The notes: generated by a model not told the origin, from the sequence alone. Positions 27,116 to 36,314 are shown, counted from the stretch's first letter. The stretch: 64,000 nt of DNA from Pseudomonas sp. MM213 (GCF_020423045.1 NZ_CP081943.1:5270001-5334000); one strand, 5' to 3'. Numbers and translations are program-made.

Positions 27116-27748
27116 TTATTCCGTGCTGCCCAGGCCTTGCCAGTGCTTGAGGCCGATGAAGATAAAGCGCAGCTGCTGTGTGATTTTCGCCTGTGGTGTC
27201 AGATGCGCGGGCAACGCCTCGGCCGGCGGATCAATGATTTCCGGCAGGGTCGCAAACACGCTTTTGACGATGAGATCGGCCATGACACTCAGGCCGGCGA
27301 TGTCCAGGTGTTGCAGCTTTGGCATCAGCGACAAATCGGCCGCAAGGTCCGAGCTGATGTCTTCGCGCAAGCGACCGATGGCCAGGCGCACCGGTAGCGA
27401 ACCGCCGTACTGCTCGCGGGCCAGAAACAGGAATTGCGAACGATTGGCCGACACCACGTCGAGAAAAATCCGCACAGAGGCATCGATGATGCCGCCCATG
27501 ACGAACTCGTTGTGACGCACCAGGCGGATGGTTTCGCGGAAGGTTTGTCCGACTTCGCTCACCAGCACCAGGCCCAGTTCATCCATGTCGGCGAAATGCC
27601 GGTAGAAACCGGTGGGGACGATGCCCGCGGTTTTCGCCACTTCGCGCAGGCTCAGGCTGCCGAATCCTCGGCCGCACTCCATCAAATGGCGGGCAGCGTC
27701 CATCAAGGCATTGCGGGTTTGTTGTTTCTGTTCGGCGCGGGGCAGCAT
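27116..27748 (-). CDS. TetR family regulator, DesT/FabR-like
   Basis: 210 residues. N-terminal HTH with FGSLSLREVAKTAGIVPTGF followed by YRHFADMDELGLVLVSEVG, the pattern shared by FabR and DesT, repressors that sense acyl-CoA saturation and control unsaturated fatty acid genes. The C-terminal ligand domain contains LAREQYGGSLPVRLAIGRLR. In P. aeruginosa desT (PA4890) neighbours ureE (PA4891), as here, supporting orthology; the desaturase genes it controls are not in this window. It lies leftward, upstream of the ureE promoter region. Confidence 0.8.
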   Translation of the reverse strand: MLPRAEQKQQTRNALMDAARHLMECGRGFGSLSLREVAKTAGIVPTGFYRHFADMDELGLVLVSEVGQTFRETIRLVRHNEFVMGGIIDASVRIFLDVVSANRSQFLFLAREQYGGSLPVRLAIGRLREDISSDLAADLSLMPKLQHLDIAGLSVMADLIVKSVFATLPEIIDPPAEALPAHLTPQAKITQQLRFIFIGLKHWQGLGSTE

Positions 27749-27859
27749 CGCAAGGGTGTTTTCTGGACAAGACAGCGGCGCACTCTAGCAAATCGGCTTT
27801 GCCGGCGTCGAACGACTATCGGGAGTGATGCGAGGGAATGCGTGGCTTCTATAAAGTCA

Positions 27860-27889
27860 AAAGCCCAATCCGTGGATTGGGCTTTTTTT
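27860..27889 (-). terminator. Terminator after the repeat protein gene
   Basis: 13-bp stem (27859-27871 with 27874-27886) with only two loop bases as drawn, flanked by A4 on the left and T7 on the right; can serve both strands. Confidence 0.8.
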
Positions 27890-27905
27890 CAAGGCCGCCA
27901 TGGGC

Positions 27906-28418
27906 TTAGCTCACAGCGCTGTTGCGTTCGATTACGCGGTCACCACCACCTTCAGCCAGGGTTTGGCCTTGTGGAGTGCGGTCGGAACCATCAGCAGCCA
28001 GGGTTTGGCCTTGTGGAGTGCGGTCGGAACCGTCAGCAGCCAGGGTTTGGCCTTGTGGAGTGCGGTCGGAACCGTCAGCAGCCAGGGTTTGGCCTTGTGG
28101 AGTGCGGTCGGAACCGTCAGCAGCCAGGGTTTGGCCTTGTGGGGTGCGGTCGGAACCGTCAGCAGCCAGGGTTTGGCCTTGTGGGGTGCGATCAGAACCG
28201 TCAGCGGCCAGGGTTTGACCTTGTGGAGTGCGGTCCGAACCATCTTGAGTGATCAGGCCTTTTTCTTTCAGGCGATCATTACCACCTTCGGCAACGGTTT
28301 GACTGAACACCGAGTGGCTGTCTTTCACTTGTGGGGTGGCCTGGTCAGCGGCTGGCAGGGCGAAAGCGGTGCTGGCCAGCATGGAGAGGGTAAGGCTAAA
28401 CAGTAGTTGGCGTTTCAT
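27906..28418 (-). CDS. Secreted protein with seven tandem 14-residue repeats
   Basis: 170 residues. Signal peptide MKRQLLFSLTLSMLASTAFA, short linker, a degenerate unit (AEGGNDRLKEKGLI), seven near-identical units of [AA/TQ]DGSDRTPQGQTL, and a closing AEGGGDRVIERNSAVS. Start ATG 28418 has GGAG nine bases upstream; no membrane anchor follows. The other strand and frames are also open through the repeats because the 42-base unit has no stop codon, but only this frame has a ribosome binding site and a signal peptide. Function unknown: the repeat is acidic/polar and rich in Gly, Asp, Thr and Gln, with an Asp-Gly-Ser-Asp that could bind calcium or be disordered. Periplasmic or extracellular by inference. 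Confidence 0.8.
   Translation of the reverse strand: MKRQLLFSLTLSMLASTAFALPAADQATPQVKDSHSVFSQTVAEGGNDRLKEKGLITQDGSDRTPQGQTLAADGSDRTPQGQTLAADGSDRTPQGQTLAADGSDRTPQGQTLAADGSDRTPQGQTLAADGSDRTPQGQTLAADGSDRTPQGQTLAEGGGDRVIERNSAVS
27950..28250. repeat. 42-bp minisatellite (seven units)
   Basis: Seven in-phase 42-base units around gccttgtggagtgcggtcgg; most differences are single bases, so copy number is likely to vary among strains by slippage without breaking the frame. Confidence 0.9.
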
Positions 28419-28805
28419 GATCATGTGCTCCGTGGGAGGGCGGCAAGTGGGTACGAGGGCAATGCTACTCTCGATAAGTCGATATAAAAGTTCATAAACG
28501 CAATGGTAATAATCAACAGAATTGATTGTTCCGTGCGAAGGCTCTAGACCGGGCCTTTCCGGCGGATGTTTTCGCACTGATGTGGGTATTTTCTACTCAC
28601 GTGCGTCGCACAAAAGTGCGGGGTCGGTAACGCCGGATTTCGAGTGCAGGGTGTCCCCGACCGATTATTTGAACGTTAAGCCGCATTTCGATTAAACCTG
28701 CGCGCCGTTTCCCAGTCCTAGGCTTCATGCCAGGCCGGTTCTGGCCTGGGGTTTCACACGCGCGTCGCGGTCAGGGCGCTCAGTCGTATTCAGGAGCCCT
28801 GTGCA
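28419..28805. other. Divergent intergenic region between the repeat protein and AsmA genes
   Basis: 387 bases. It must contain both promoters. The part next to the repeat protein is AT-rich (gataaaagttcataaacgc, ggtaataatcaacagaattg), and a hairpin CCAGGCC/GGCCTGG lies at 28730-28749 in the AsmA leader. No operator recognised. Confidence 0.5.
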
Positions 28806-30880
28806 ATGACGCGCACCCCGAAAATTCTTGCCTGGACCTTTGCCAGCCTGGTTGTGTTACTGGCGATACTGGTTCTGATCATCGCGTTCTTCGATTGGAA
28901 CCGGATCAAACCGACCCTCAACGCCAAAGTCTCCGAAGAGCTGCATCGACCGTTTGCCATCAATGGCAACCTCGCGGTGGTCTGGCAGCGTGAGCCTGAC
29001 GAAGGTGGGTGGCGCGCCTGGGTGCCGTGGCCGCATGTGGTGGCGCAGGACCTGAGCCTCGGCAACCCGGACTGGTCGAAGCAACCGCAAATGGCCACGC
29101 TCAAACGCGTCGAGCTGCGCATTTCGCCGCTGGCTCTGTTGGCGCAACGGGTGACGATCCCGCGCATTGACTTGACCGAACCAAACGCAGACCTCCAGCG
29201 CCTGGCCGATGGCCGCGCCAACTGGACCTTCAAGTTCGACCCGAAAGACCCGAACGCCAAACCTTCCAGTTGGGTGGTCGACATCGGTGCGATCGGCTTC
29301 GACAAAGGCCACGTCACCCTCGACGACCAGAGCCTGAAAACCCAGCTCGACCTGATCATCGATCCGCTGGGCAAGCCGATCCCGTTCAGCGACATCGTCG
29401 GCGAAAAAGCCGCGAAAACTGCGCAGGAGAAGGGCGCGGCTCCCCAGGATTACGCGTTTGCACTGAAGGTCAAAGGCCAATACCACGGCCAGAAACTGAC
29501 GGGCGAAGGCAAGATCGGCGGCCTGCTGGCTTTGCAGGATTCGGCCCGGCCGTTCCCGCTCCAGGCCCAGGTCAAGATTGCCGACACCAGCGTCGAGCTC
29601 GCCGGTACGCTGACCGACCCACTCAACCTTGGTGCGCTGGACCTGCGGCTGAAACTGGCCGGCAGCAGCCTGGGCAATCTCTATCCGCTGACCGGCGTGA
29701 CCCTGCCGGATACACCGCCCTACGCCACCGACGGCCACTTGATCGCCAAGCTGCATGAGCCGGGCGGCGCGGTGTTCCATTACGAAGCGTTCAACGGCAA
29801 GATCGGCGAGAGCGACATCCATGGCAGCCTGGCCTATGTCGCCAGTCAGCCTCGGCCGAAACTCAGCGGTTCGCTGCTCTCCAATCAACTGTTGTTTACC
29901 GACCTTGCGCCCTTGATCGGCGCCGACTCCAACGCCAAGCAAAAGGCCCGCGGCGGCGAAAGCAAGCAGCCGGCGGACAAGGTGTTACCGGTCGAAGAGT
30001 TCAAGACCGAGCGCTGGCGCGACATGGACGCCGACGTCGAATTCACCGGCAAGCGCATCGTCCACAGTGAAAAACTGCCGTTCAATGACCTCTACACGCA
30101 CCTGGTGCTGACCGACGGCGTGCTCAGCCTCGAACCCCTGCGTTTCGGCGTGGCCGGCGGCAAACTGGATGCGCAGATTCGCCTGAACGGTCGCACCGAG
30201 CCGCTGGAAGGCAACGCCAAGCTGACCGGGCGCGGTTTCAAGCTCAAGCAGCTGTTCCCGACCTTTGAACCGATGAAGACCAGTTTCGGCGAGCTCAATG
30301 GCGATGCCGACATCAGTGGTCACGGCAACTCGGTGGCCAAGCTGCTGGGTTCGGCCAATGGCAATCTGAAGATGCTGATCAACGACGGTGCCATCAGCCG
30401 CGAGTTGATGGAACTGGCCGGGCTGAATGTTGGCAACTACGTGGTCGGTAAAATCTTTGGCGACAAAGAAGTGAAGATCAATTGCGCGGCGGCCGACTTC
30501 GACATCAAGACCGGCCTGGCCACCACTCGGTTGTTTGTCTTCGATACCGAGAACGCGATCATCTACATCGATGGCACTGCGAACATGGCGACTGAGCAAC
30601 TGGACCTGACCATCACCCCGGAATCCAAGGGCTGGCGCCTGATTTCCCTGCGTTCGCCGCTGTACGTGCGAGGCAAGTTCATCAAGCCGGATGCGGGCGT
30701 GAAGGCGGTGCCGCTGATATTGCGCGGGGCGGGGATGGTGGCCTTGGGCGTGATTGCGGCGCCGGCGGCGGGGTTGCTGGCGCTGGTGGCGCCGAGTGGG
30801 GGGAGCCGAATCAGTGTGCGCCGTTGCTGGAGCAGATGAAGGCGGGCAAGGCGCCAGTCACCGTTAAACCCACCAAATAA
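28806..30880 (+). CDS. AsmA family protein, frameshifted near its 3' end
   Basis: About 690 residues. N-terminal membrane anchor (residues 8-29, LAWTFASLVVLLAILVLIIA) and a long periplasmic beta-rich AsmA body, ending with the AsmA C-terminal domain (FGELNGDADISGHGNSVAKL to TEQLDLTITPESKGWRLISL). AsmA-like proteins span the envelope and are linked to phospholipid transport and outer-membrane assembly. Start ATG 28806 after AGGAG. The frame from the start ends at 30839 with SRISVRRCWSR, but the next frame gives the family-typical EPNQCAPLLEQMKAGKAP and ends at TAA 30878-30880. The shift falls in a six-G run at 30798-30803; one more G would repair it. Confidence 0.85.
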
Positions 30881-30942
30881 ATCGATGGCGGTCTGACAGG
30901 CGCTACAAATCTTTCAGGATGTCGGCCACAGGGAAGTGATCG

Positions 30943-31893
30943 CTACTCCGGTGTGAGTGACAAGCGCGGCGAAAAGTTTGATGTGATTGGCGATCTTGGC
31001 AACAAGCCAGACAATCGGGCTTCCTCCTGCAACCACGCAAAAAACGCCCGCACTGGCGGATGGCGTTCACGACCCGGTACGCACAGCGCGCTGTAACCGG
31101 CGCCACTCACCTGAATGTCACTCCGGTAAGCCACCAACAAACCACTGGCCACGCTCTCGGACACCAGGATATTGCTCGCCAGCACCAGGCCTTGTCCGGC
31201 GATCGCTGCTTGCAGCGCGTAATGCTCTTCGTCGTATTCGCGGACCGCCGGGTTTGCCGTCAGCCAGGTTTCTGCTGACTGCGAGCACCACGCTTCCCAG
31301 CCATGGGCGTACAGCTTCGAGTTGTGCCAACGCACGCTGATCAACGTCGGTGCGCGGATGCTGGCCTGTGCAACCTGTTCCGGCGAGCCATAAACGCCGA
31401 ACGATTCATCGAACAGGCACAGGCCATAAAGGTTCGGGTAGTCATCGAGGCTATAACGCACCACCAGATCGACGCTGGCGTCCTGATGCAAATCGATGAC
31501 TTCGCAATGGGTGTCCAGCCGCACGCTGATGTTCGGATGCCGGGCGTAAAAACGCCCCAGTCGCGGTACCAGCCACAAGGCGGCAAAAGCGGCGGTGGTG
31601 GAGATTGTCAGGCTGGTGCCGCTGCGTTGCGGGCGCAAGGTGTCGACGCTTTGCGCCACTTCCAGAAAAGCGCCGTGCAGGCTGTGGAACAGACGCTCGC
31701 CGCATTCGGTCAGGCGCACTTGCCGTGGCAGTCGCTCGAACAGCGGCACGCCGAGCCAGGTTTCCAGCGAGCGGATCTGATGAGAAACCGCCGTTGGCGT
31801 CACCGACAGTTCTTCGGCGGCGGCCTTGAAACTCAGCAGGCGTGAGGCGGATTCGAAGGCGCGCAGGGCGGTCAGTGGCAGCGAGGCAAACAT
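30943..31893 (-). CDS. LysR family regulator (GcvA-like)
   Basis: 316 residues. N-terminal HTH (LPLTALRAFESASRLLSFKA, AAEELSVTPTAVSHQIRSLE) and a substrate-binding domain of the GcvA type. Start ATG 31893 has GGAG; two in-frame Met codons lie further up. It is divergent, across 120 bases, from an azoreductase-SMR operon, which it probably controls. Effector unknown. Confidence 0.87.
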   Translation of the reverse strand: MFASLPLTALRAFESASRLLSFKAAAEELSVTPTAVSHQIRSLETWLGVPLFERLPRQVRLTECGERLFHSLHGAFLEVAQSVDTLRPQRSGTSLTISTTAAFAALWLVPRLGRFYARHPNISVRLDTHCEVIDLHQDASVDLVVRYSLDDYPNLYGLCLFDESFGVYGSPEQVAQASIRAPTLISVRWHNSKLYAHGWEAWCSQSAETWLTANPAVREYDEEHYALQAAIAGQGLVLASNILVSESVASGLLVAYRSDIQVSGAGYSALCVPGRERHPPVRAFFAWLQEEARLSGLLPRSPITSNFSPRLSLTPE

Positions 31894-32013
31894 TGAACAC
31901 TCCATGGATGAAATGAATTCACCCAAGCTGATTTTTGCTCATTTGAGGCGAGACGGTCGCGAGCACAAGCTGCATGCCACACGCCGTTTGAGTTTAGTCC
32001 TCAGGAGATTCAG

Positions 32014-32652
32014 ATGAACACAATTCTTGCCATTCACGCCAGCCCACGGGGCGAACGTTCCCACTCCCGTCGCCTGGCCGAAGTGTTTCTCGGCGCCTGG
32101 CAGGCCCGCCATCCGCAAGCGCAACTGACTCGTCGCGAAGTCGGACGGGCGTTGATTCCTCCGGTCAACGAAGCGTTTGTGGCCGCCGCGTTTTACCCCG
32201 AGCCCGAGGCGCGGCCGCTGACGATGCAGGCCGACCTCGCGTTCAGCGATGAACTGGTCGCCGAGTTGCTGGGCCACGATCTGCTGCTGATTTCCACGCC
32301 GATGCACAACTTCAGCGTGCCCAGCGGCCTCAAGGCGTGGATCGATCAAATCGTGCGGCTCGGGCTGACCTTCAATCACACGCTGGACAATGGTGTCGCG
32401 CAATACGAGCCGTTGGTGCACGGCAAGAAAGCGCTGATCGTCACCAGCCGTGGCGGGTTCGGTTTCGGTCCCGGTGGTGAACTGGAAGCCTTGAACCATG
32501 CCGATACGCTGTTGCGCACGGCGCTGGGGTTTATCGGCATTACCGACGTGACCGTCGTGGCCGCCGAGGGTGAGGAATCCGCCGAGCGCACCTTCGAGAT
32601 CTCCGTCGCCGAGGCCGAGCAGCGTTTGCTGACGCTGGCCAGGGAGTGCTAG
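32014..32652 (+). CDS. FMN-dependent NADH-azoreductase-like flavodoxin-fold protein
   Basis: 212 residues. [20 protein letters not shown] gives the AzoR phosphate-binding start, [20 protein letters not shown] is the flavin-contact segment, and SRGGFGFG resembles the SRGG loop of AzoR. Such enzymes reduce quinones, azo dyes and nitro compounds with NAD(P)H by two-electron steps. Cytosolic, homodimeric in the family. The stop abuts the start of the SMR gene (TAGATG), so both form an operon beside a divergent LysR gene. Confidence 0.85.
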   Translation: MNTILAIHASPRGERSHSRRLAEVFLGAWQARHPQAQLTRREVGRALIPPVNEAFVAAAFYPEPEARPLTMQADLAFSDELVAELLGHDLLLISTPMHNFSVPSGLKAWIDQIVRLGLTFNHTLDNGVAQYEPLVHGKKALIVTSRGGFGFGPGGELEALNHADTLLRTALGFIGITDVTVVAAEGEESAERTFEISVAEAEQRLLTLAREC

Positions 32653-32958
32653 ATGGCCTGGGTGTTTTTGCTGATCGCCGCCGGGTTCGAAGTCACCTTT
32701 GCCATGGGCATGAAGTATGCCGAAGGCTTCACCCGGCTCTGGCCGTCACTGATCACGGTAGTGGCGGCGGTGGGCGGGATTTACTTCCTGACCCTGGCGA
32801 TGCGCGAATTGCCGGTGAGCATCGCTTACCCGATCTGGACCGCCATCGGTTCGCTGGGCACAGTGTTTCTCGGGTTTGCGTTGCTCGGCGAAAGCCTGAC
32901 GGCGGTCAAACTGGTATCGGTCGGATTGATCGTGGCGGGGGTGGCGGGGCTGAAATAG
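32653..32958 (+). CDS. Small multidrug resistance (SMR) family transporter
   Basis: 101 residues, four membrane helices. The conserved Glu in helix 1 is present (AAGFEVTFAMGMKYAEGFTR), with WTAIGSLGTVFLGFALLGES in helix 3. A FEVTFA-type motif with SIAYPIWTAIG favours the SugE/Gdx (guanidinium exporter) side of SMR rather than EmrE. Single gene, so homodimeric if functional. Starts immediately after the azoreductase stop. Antiporter of protonated cations in the inner membrane. Confidence 0.88.
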   Translation: MAWVFLLIAAGFEVTFAMGMKYAEGFTRLWPSLITVVAAVGGIYFLTLAMRELPVSIAYPIWTAIGSLGTVFLGFALLGESLTAVKLVSVGLIVAGVAGLK

Positions 32959-33066
32959 GGCGGATGTCATAGACTGGTCGTCGAGCTGTCACATTCGATG
33001 TCGATGCTGGGCTGATGTCTTGTATTCAGCCTTGCGTCACCTCACCGATCACAAGGACGTTTGCCC

Positions 33067-33957
33067 ATGTCGCAAGGTTCTGCCACGCGTTATCCGTTGG
33101 TGCTGGTCCCGGGAATGCTCGGGTTTATCCGTCTGGTGCTTTATCCGTACTGGTACGGGATCGTGGCGGCGTTGCGCCACGGAGGGGCGACGGTGATTGC
33201 GGTTCAAGTGTCGCCGCTGCACTCGACTGAAGTGCGCGGTGAACAATTGCTGGCGCGGATCGATGAAATCCTGCGCGAAACCGGTGCCGAGAAGGTCAAC
33301 CTGATCGGCCACAGCCAAGGCTCACTGACCGCCCGTTACGCCGCCGCCAAACGCCCGGATCGCGTGGCTTCCGTGACCTCGGTGGCAGGCCCCAATCACG
33401 GCTCGGAACTGGCGGATTACTTGCACAAACATTACCCGGCGGACAGCGCGAGGGGGCGGCTGCTGGCGTTTTTTCTTCGGATCATCGGTGCGTTGATGAG
33501 TTTGCTGGAGACGGGTTATCGCGGGCCGAAGCTGCCGGTGGACATCCACGCGTCCCATGAATCGCTGACGACGGCGGGTGTGGCGTTGTTCAACCAACGT
33601 TATCCACAGGGCTTGCCTGAAACATGGGGCGGGCACGGGCCGGAAGAGGTCAACGGCGTGCGCTATTACTCGTGGTCCGGCACGTTGCAGCCAGGCAAGA
33701 CCGATCGCGGGCGCAATCTGTTCGACGGGACAAACCGCAGTTGTCGGCTGTTTGCCAAAACCTTCGTGCGTGAAGTCGGGCATTGCGACGGGATGGTCGG
33801 GCGTTACAGCTCGCATCTGGGCACGGTAATTGGCGATGAGTATCCGCTGGATCACTTTGACATCGTCAACCAATCGCTGGGGTTGGTGGGGAAGGGGGCC
33901 GAACCGATCCGGTTGTTTGTCGAGCATGCGGCGCGGTTGAAGGCCGCCGGGGTTTAG
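33067..33957 (+). CDS. Triacylglycerol lipase, family I.1-like, without a signal peptide
   Basis: 296 residues, alpha/beta hydrolase. YPLVLVPGMLGF opens the fold, nucleophile Ser83 in GHSQGSL, Asp in EVGHCDGMVGRYSSHLG region and His in DHFDIVNQSLG complete the expected triad. The protein starts only about nine residues before the first strand, so there is no export signal, and no lipase foldase gene lies nearby. Start ATG 33067 after AAGGACG; an in-frame TTG at 33061 adds two residues only. By eye it belongs to the signal-less P. fluorescens lipases related to family I.1, so it is probably intracellular or leaves by an unseen route. Confidence 0.87.
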   Translation: MSQGSATRYPLVLVPGMLGFIRLVLYPYWYGIVAALRHGGATVIAVQVSPLHSTEVRGEQLLARIDEILRETGAEKVNLIGHSQGSLTARYAAAKRPDRVASVTSVAGPNHGSELADYLHKHYPADSARGRLLAFFLRIIGALMSLLETGYRGPKLPVDIHASHESLTTAGVALFNQRYPQGLPETWGGHGPEEVNGVRYYSWSGTLQPGKTDRGRNLFDGTNRSCRLFAKTFVREVGHCDGMVGRYSSHLGTVIGDEYPLDHFDIVNQSLGLVGKGAEPIRLFVEHAARLKAAGV

Positions 33958-33978
33958 CCGTCAGACCGCATTATCGTT

Positions 33979-34048
33979 CTTCGCGGGCAAGCCTCGCTCC
34001 TACAGGGACAGCGCATGAACTGTAGGAGCGAGGCTTGCCCGCGAAGGC
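33979..34048. repeat. REP inverted pair
   Basis: ttcgcgggcaagcctcgctc facing gagcgaggcttgcccgcgaa, short spacer. Confidence 0.92.
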
Positions 34049-34054
34049 GCCATG

Positions 34055-34942
34055 TCAGGCGACGCTAACCTTACGGCCCAACACCATGGTCCAACGCTCC
34101 GAAACAATCACCCCACCCAACGTCAACATCCCGCCCACCAGGTGATACATCGCCAATTGCTCATGCAACACCAGCGCGGCAATCAATGCGGTAATCACCG
34201 GCAGCAAATTGAAAAACAGCGTCGTCCGGCTCGGTCCCAGACGCACCACGGCCTGCATCCATGCGAGCGGCGCAACCATCGACGCCAGCAGGCAGGCATA
34301 CAGAACCAGCGGAATATTCTGCAGCGTCGGACCGATTTTCGGCGACACGGCGAACAACGGAAACAGCACCACCACCGCCACCCACACCTGCAGATACAAC
34401 AACACCAGCGGCGGCAAACGCAGCTGCCATTTTTTCAGCAGCGTGCTGTAAATCGCATAGGCCAGCGTGGCGATCAGCATCATTGCATCGCCCAGATTCA
34501 CCCCGTGCTCAAGCAATGCACTGAGGCTGCCGGACGACACCACCACCAACACACCGCCAAACGACAACACCGCACCGGCCAGCGCGCCGGCGGTCAGGCG
34601 CTGGCCCAGGCTGACGATGGCCATGGCCAGCGACATCAACGGCATCAGCGACAGGATGATGCCCATGTTGGTGGCGGAGGTCAGCGTCGCCGCGAAGTAC
34701 GCCAGGCTCTGATAAACCGCCATGCCCAGCACGCCGAGGATGAAAATCTTGCCCAGGTTCGGGCGGATGGCCGACCAGTGGGCGATCACCGGTTTGAGCA
34801 TGAACGGTGTGAACAACAATCCGGCCAGCAGCCAGCGGTAAAAACCGATCTCCGCCGGGAAGATCGCCCCGGCCGACATTTTGGTGATCACGGTGTTGCC
34901 AGCCCAAATGAAAATGGCCAGCAGGGGATAAGCGTATTGCAT
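34055..34942 (-). CDS. DMT superfamily (EamA) transporter
   Basis: 295 residues, ten predicted helices in two EamA repeats (first from YPLLAIFIWAGNTVITKMSA, second from GDAMMLIATLAYAIYSTLL). Inner-membrane metabolite/drug exporter family; substrate unknown. Start taken at ATG 34942; a codon three residues upstream is also possible. Divergent from the AraC gene at 35027, which may regulate it. Confidence 0.87.
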   Translation of the reverse strand: MQYAYPLLAIFIWAGNTVITKMSAGAIFPAEIGFYRWLLAGLLFTPFMLKPVIAHWSAIRPNLGKIFILGVLGMAVYQSLAYFAATLTSATNMGIILSLMPLMSLAMAIVSLGQRLTAGALAGAVLSFGGVLVVVSSGSLSALLEHGVNLGDAMMLIATLAYAIYSTLLKKWQLRLPPLVLLYLQVWVAVVVLFPLFAVSPKIGPTLQNIPLVLYACLLASMVAPLAWMQAVVRLGPSRTTLFFNLLPVITALIAALVLHEQLAMYHLVGGMLTLGGVIVSERWTMVLGRKVSVA

Positions 34943-35026
34943 CAGGAACAACCAGAACGTTAATGAGGGAGAATTATCGCCTGTCCGGATGCAAGCCTAT
35001 ACTGCGATCCAGACAACCTGACCCTG

Positions 35027-35833
35027 ATGACAGACAGCATGAGCAGCAAACACATCGACCTGCTGGATTTCAGCGAGTTGCCCGCGCCGGTGTACTTCCG
35101 CTACGCCGACTTCAATAGCCACGAATATGCCTCGGCCCACCGTCACCCCTGGGGCACCCTGGAGTATTCGGCCAACGGTGTGTTGCACATGGAAATCGGC
35201 AGCAGCCGTTTCATGTCGCCGCCGCAATACGCCGTGTGGGTGCCGCCGCAGATCGAGCACAGTTTCTACAGCAATCAACCGATCAACTACCGCGCCGTCT
35301 GCCTGGCGCCGGCGCTGTGCCACGAACTGCCGAAGCAGGCCTGCACCCTGGCGATCAGCGACATCCTCAAGGCAATCCTCAAGGACTTCGCCGCCCGTGA
35401 CGTGAAGATTCCCGAGCAAGAGACCGACCAACGCCTGGCCCAAGTGCTGGTGGATCAGCTGCAGCAGGCGCCCATTCACCAATGCTACTTGCCCTACGCC
35501 AGCAGTCCCGGGCTGCTCGGGATTCTGGAAGCCTTGCAGGTTGAGCCCGGAGATAACCGGCCACTGTCGGCATGGGCCGAGCAGATTCACGTCAGCGAGC
35601 GCACCCTGGCGCGGCAGTTTGTGCGCGAGTTGGGCATGAGTTTCGGCGAGTGGCGGCAGCGTTTGCGTTTTCTGGTGGCGATCGAAGCGCTGGACAGTCA
35701 TCGCAGCATTCAGGAAATCGCGTTCGACATGGGCTACAGCACCGGGTCGGCGTTTATCGCCATGTTCCAGCGCCAGGCCGGGTGTACGCCGGAGCAGTAT
35801 CGCCGAAGCCATCTGCCGGGCAGGAAGCTGTAA
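35027..35833 (+). CDS. AraC family transcriptional regulator
   Basis: 268 residues. N-terminal cupin-like sensor domain (SAHRHPWGTLEYSANGVLHM, VWVPPQIEHSFY) and C-terminal AraC double HTH (LSAWAEQIHVSERTLARQFV and QEIAFDMGYSTGSAFIAMF). Divergent from the DMT exporter gene with about 85 bases between starts, the usual arrangement for a regulator and its exporter. ATG 35027; a second Met four codons later is possible. Confidence 0.88.
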   Translation: MTDSMSSKHIDLLDFSELPAPVYFRYADFNSHEYASAHRHPWGTLEYSANGVLHMEIGSSRFMSPPQYAVWVPPQIEHSFYSNQPINYRAVCLAPALCHELPKQACTLAISDILKAILKDFAARDVKIPEQETDQRLAQVLVDQLQQAPIHQCYLPYASSPGLLGILEALQVEPGDNRPLSAWAEQIHVSERTLARQFVRELGMSFGEWRQRLRFLVAIEALDSHRSIQEIAFDMGYSTGSAFIAMFQRQAGCTPEQYRRSHLPGRKL

Positions 35834-35897
35834 CAGGCTTTGTCTACACTCCAGAGCGAGGCCGTGCCCCTCGGTGCGGCAACAAGGAGAAAACTCC

Positions 35898-36203
35898 ATG
35901 ACGATGTTGCGTGTCCCTTTGTTGATGATCGGTTTGCTGCTCTGCTCCCAGGGCTTCGCCGCCACTGCCCAACAGAACAAGATGACCACCTGCAATGCCG
36001 ACGCTACCGCGAAAAGCCTCAAGGGCGATGAGCGCAAAGCCTTCATGAGCACCTGCCTTAAAGCCGCGCCAGCCGCCAATGACGCGAAAGCCCTGACCCC
36101 TCAGCAAGAGAAGATGAAAACCTGCAATGCCGATGCCGCGACCAAGGCCCTCAAGGGTGATGAGCGCAAGGCGTTCATGAGTGATTGCCTGAAGAAGAAA
36201 TAA
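35898..36203 (+). CDS. PsiF repeat family protein
   Basis: 101 residues. Signal peptide MTMLRVPLLMIGLLLCSQGFA, then two PsiF repeats (NKMTTCNADATAKSLKGDER and EKMKTCNADAATKALKGDER), each with two conserved cysteines (TCNADA ... TCLK/DCLK) that probably pair in the periplasm. psiF of E. coli is phosphate-starvation inducible; no Pho box was recognised here. Start ATG 35898 after AAGGAG. Function unknown. Confidence 0.9.
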   Translation: MTMLRVPLLMIGLLLCSQGFAATAQQNKMTTCNADATAKSLKGDERKAFMSTCLKAAPAANDAKALTPQQEKMKTCNADAATKALKGDERKAFMSDCLKKK

Positions 36204-36225
36204 ACGGATTTGCGGGGATTGTGAG

Positions 36226-36314
36226 GGCCCCATCGCGAGCAGGCTCGCTCCCACAATGGATCTGCATACACAGGACAAATGTGGGAGCGAGACCGGCTTG
36301 CCGGCGATGAGGCC
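36226..36314. repeat. Chimeric REP inverted pair
   Basis: Left unit is catcgcgagcaggctcgctc; the right unit gggagcgagaccggcttgcc ggcgatga mixes the GCGAG subtype with the CCGGCTTGCCGG subtype, so the arms do not fully match. Confidence 0.8.

Noticed and set aside
27950..28250. CRISPR-like array
   Set aside because: Units are contiguous 42-bp tandem repeats without unique spacers and they encode a clear peptide repeat; no cas genes.
27900..28406. Plus-strand 168-residue protein across the 42-bp repeats
   Set aside because: The repeat unit has no stop in several frames, so open frames appear on both strands. Only the minus-strand frame has a signal peptide and a good ribosome binding site.
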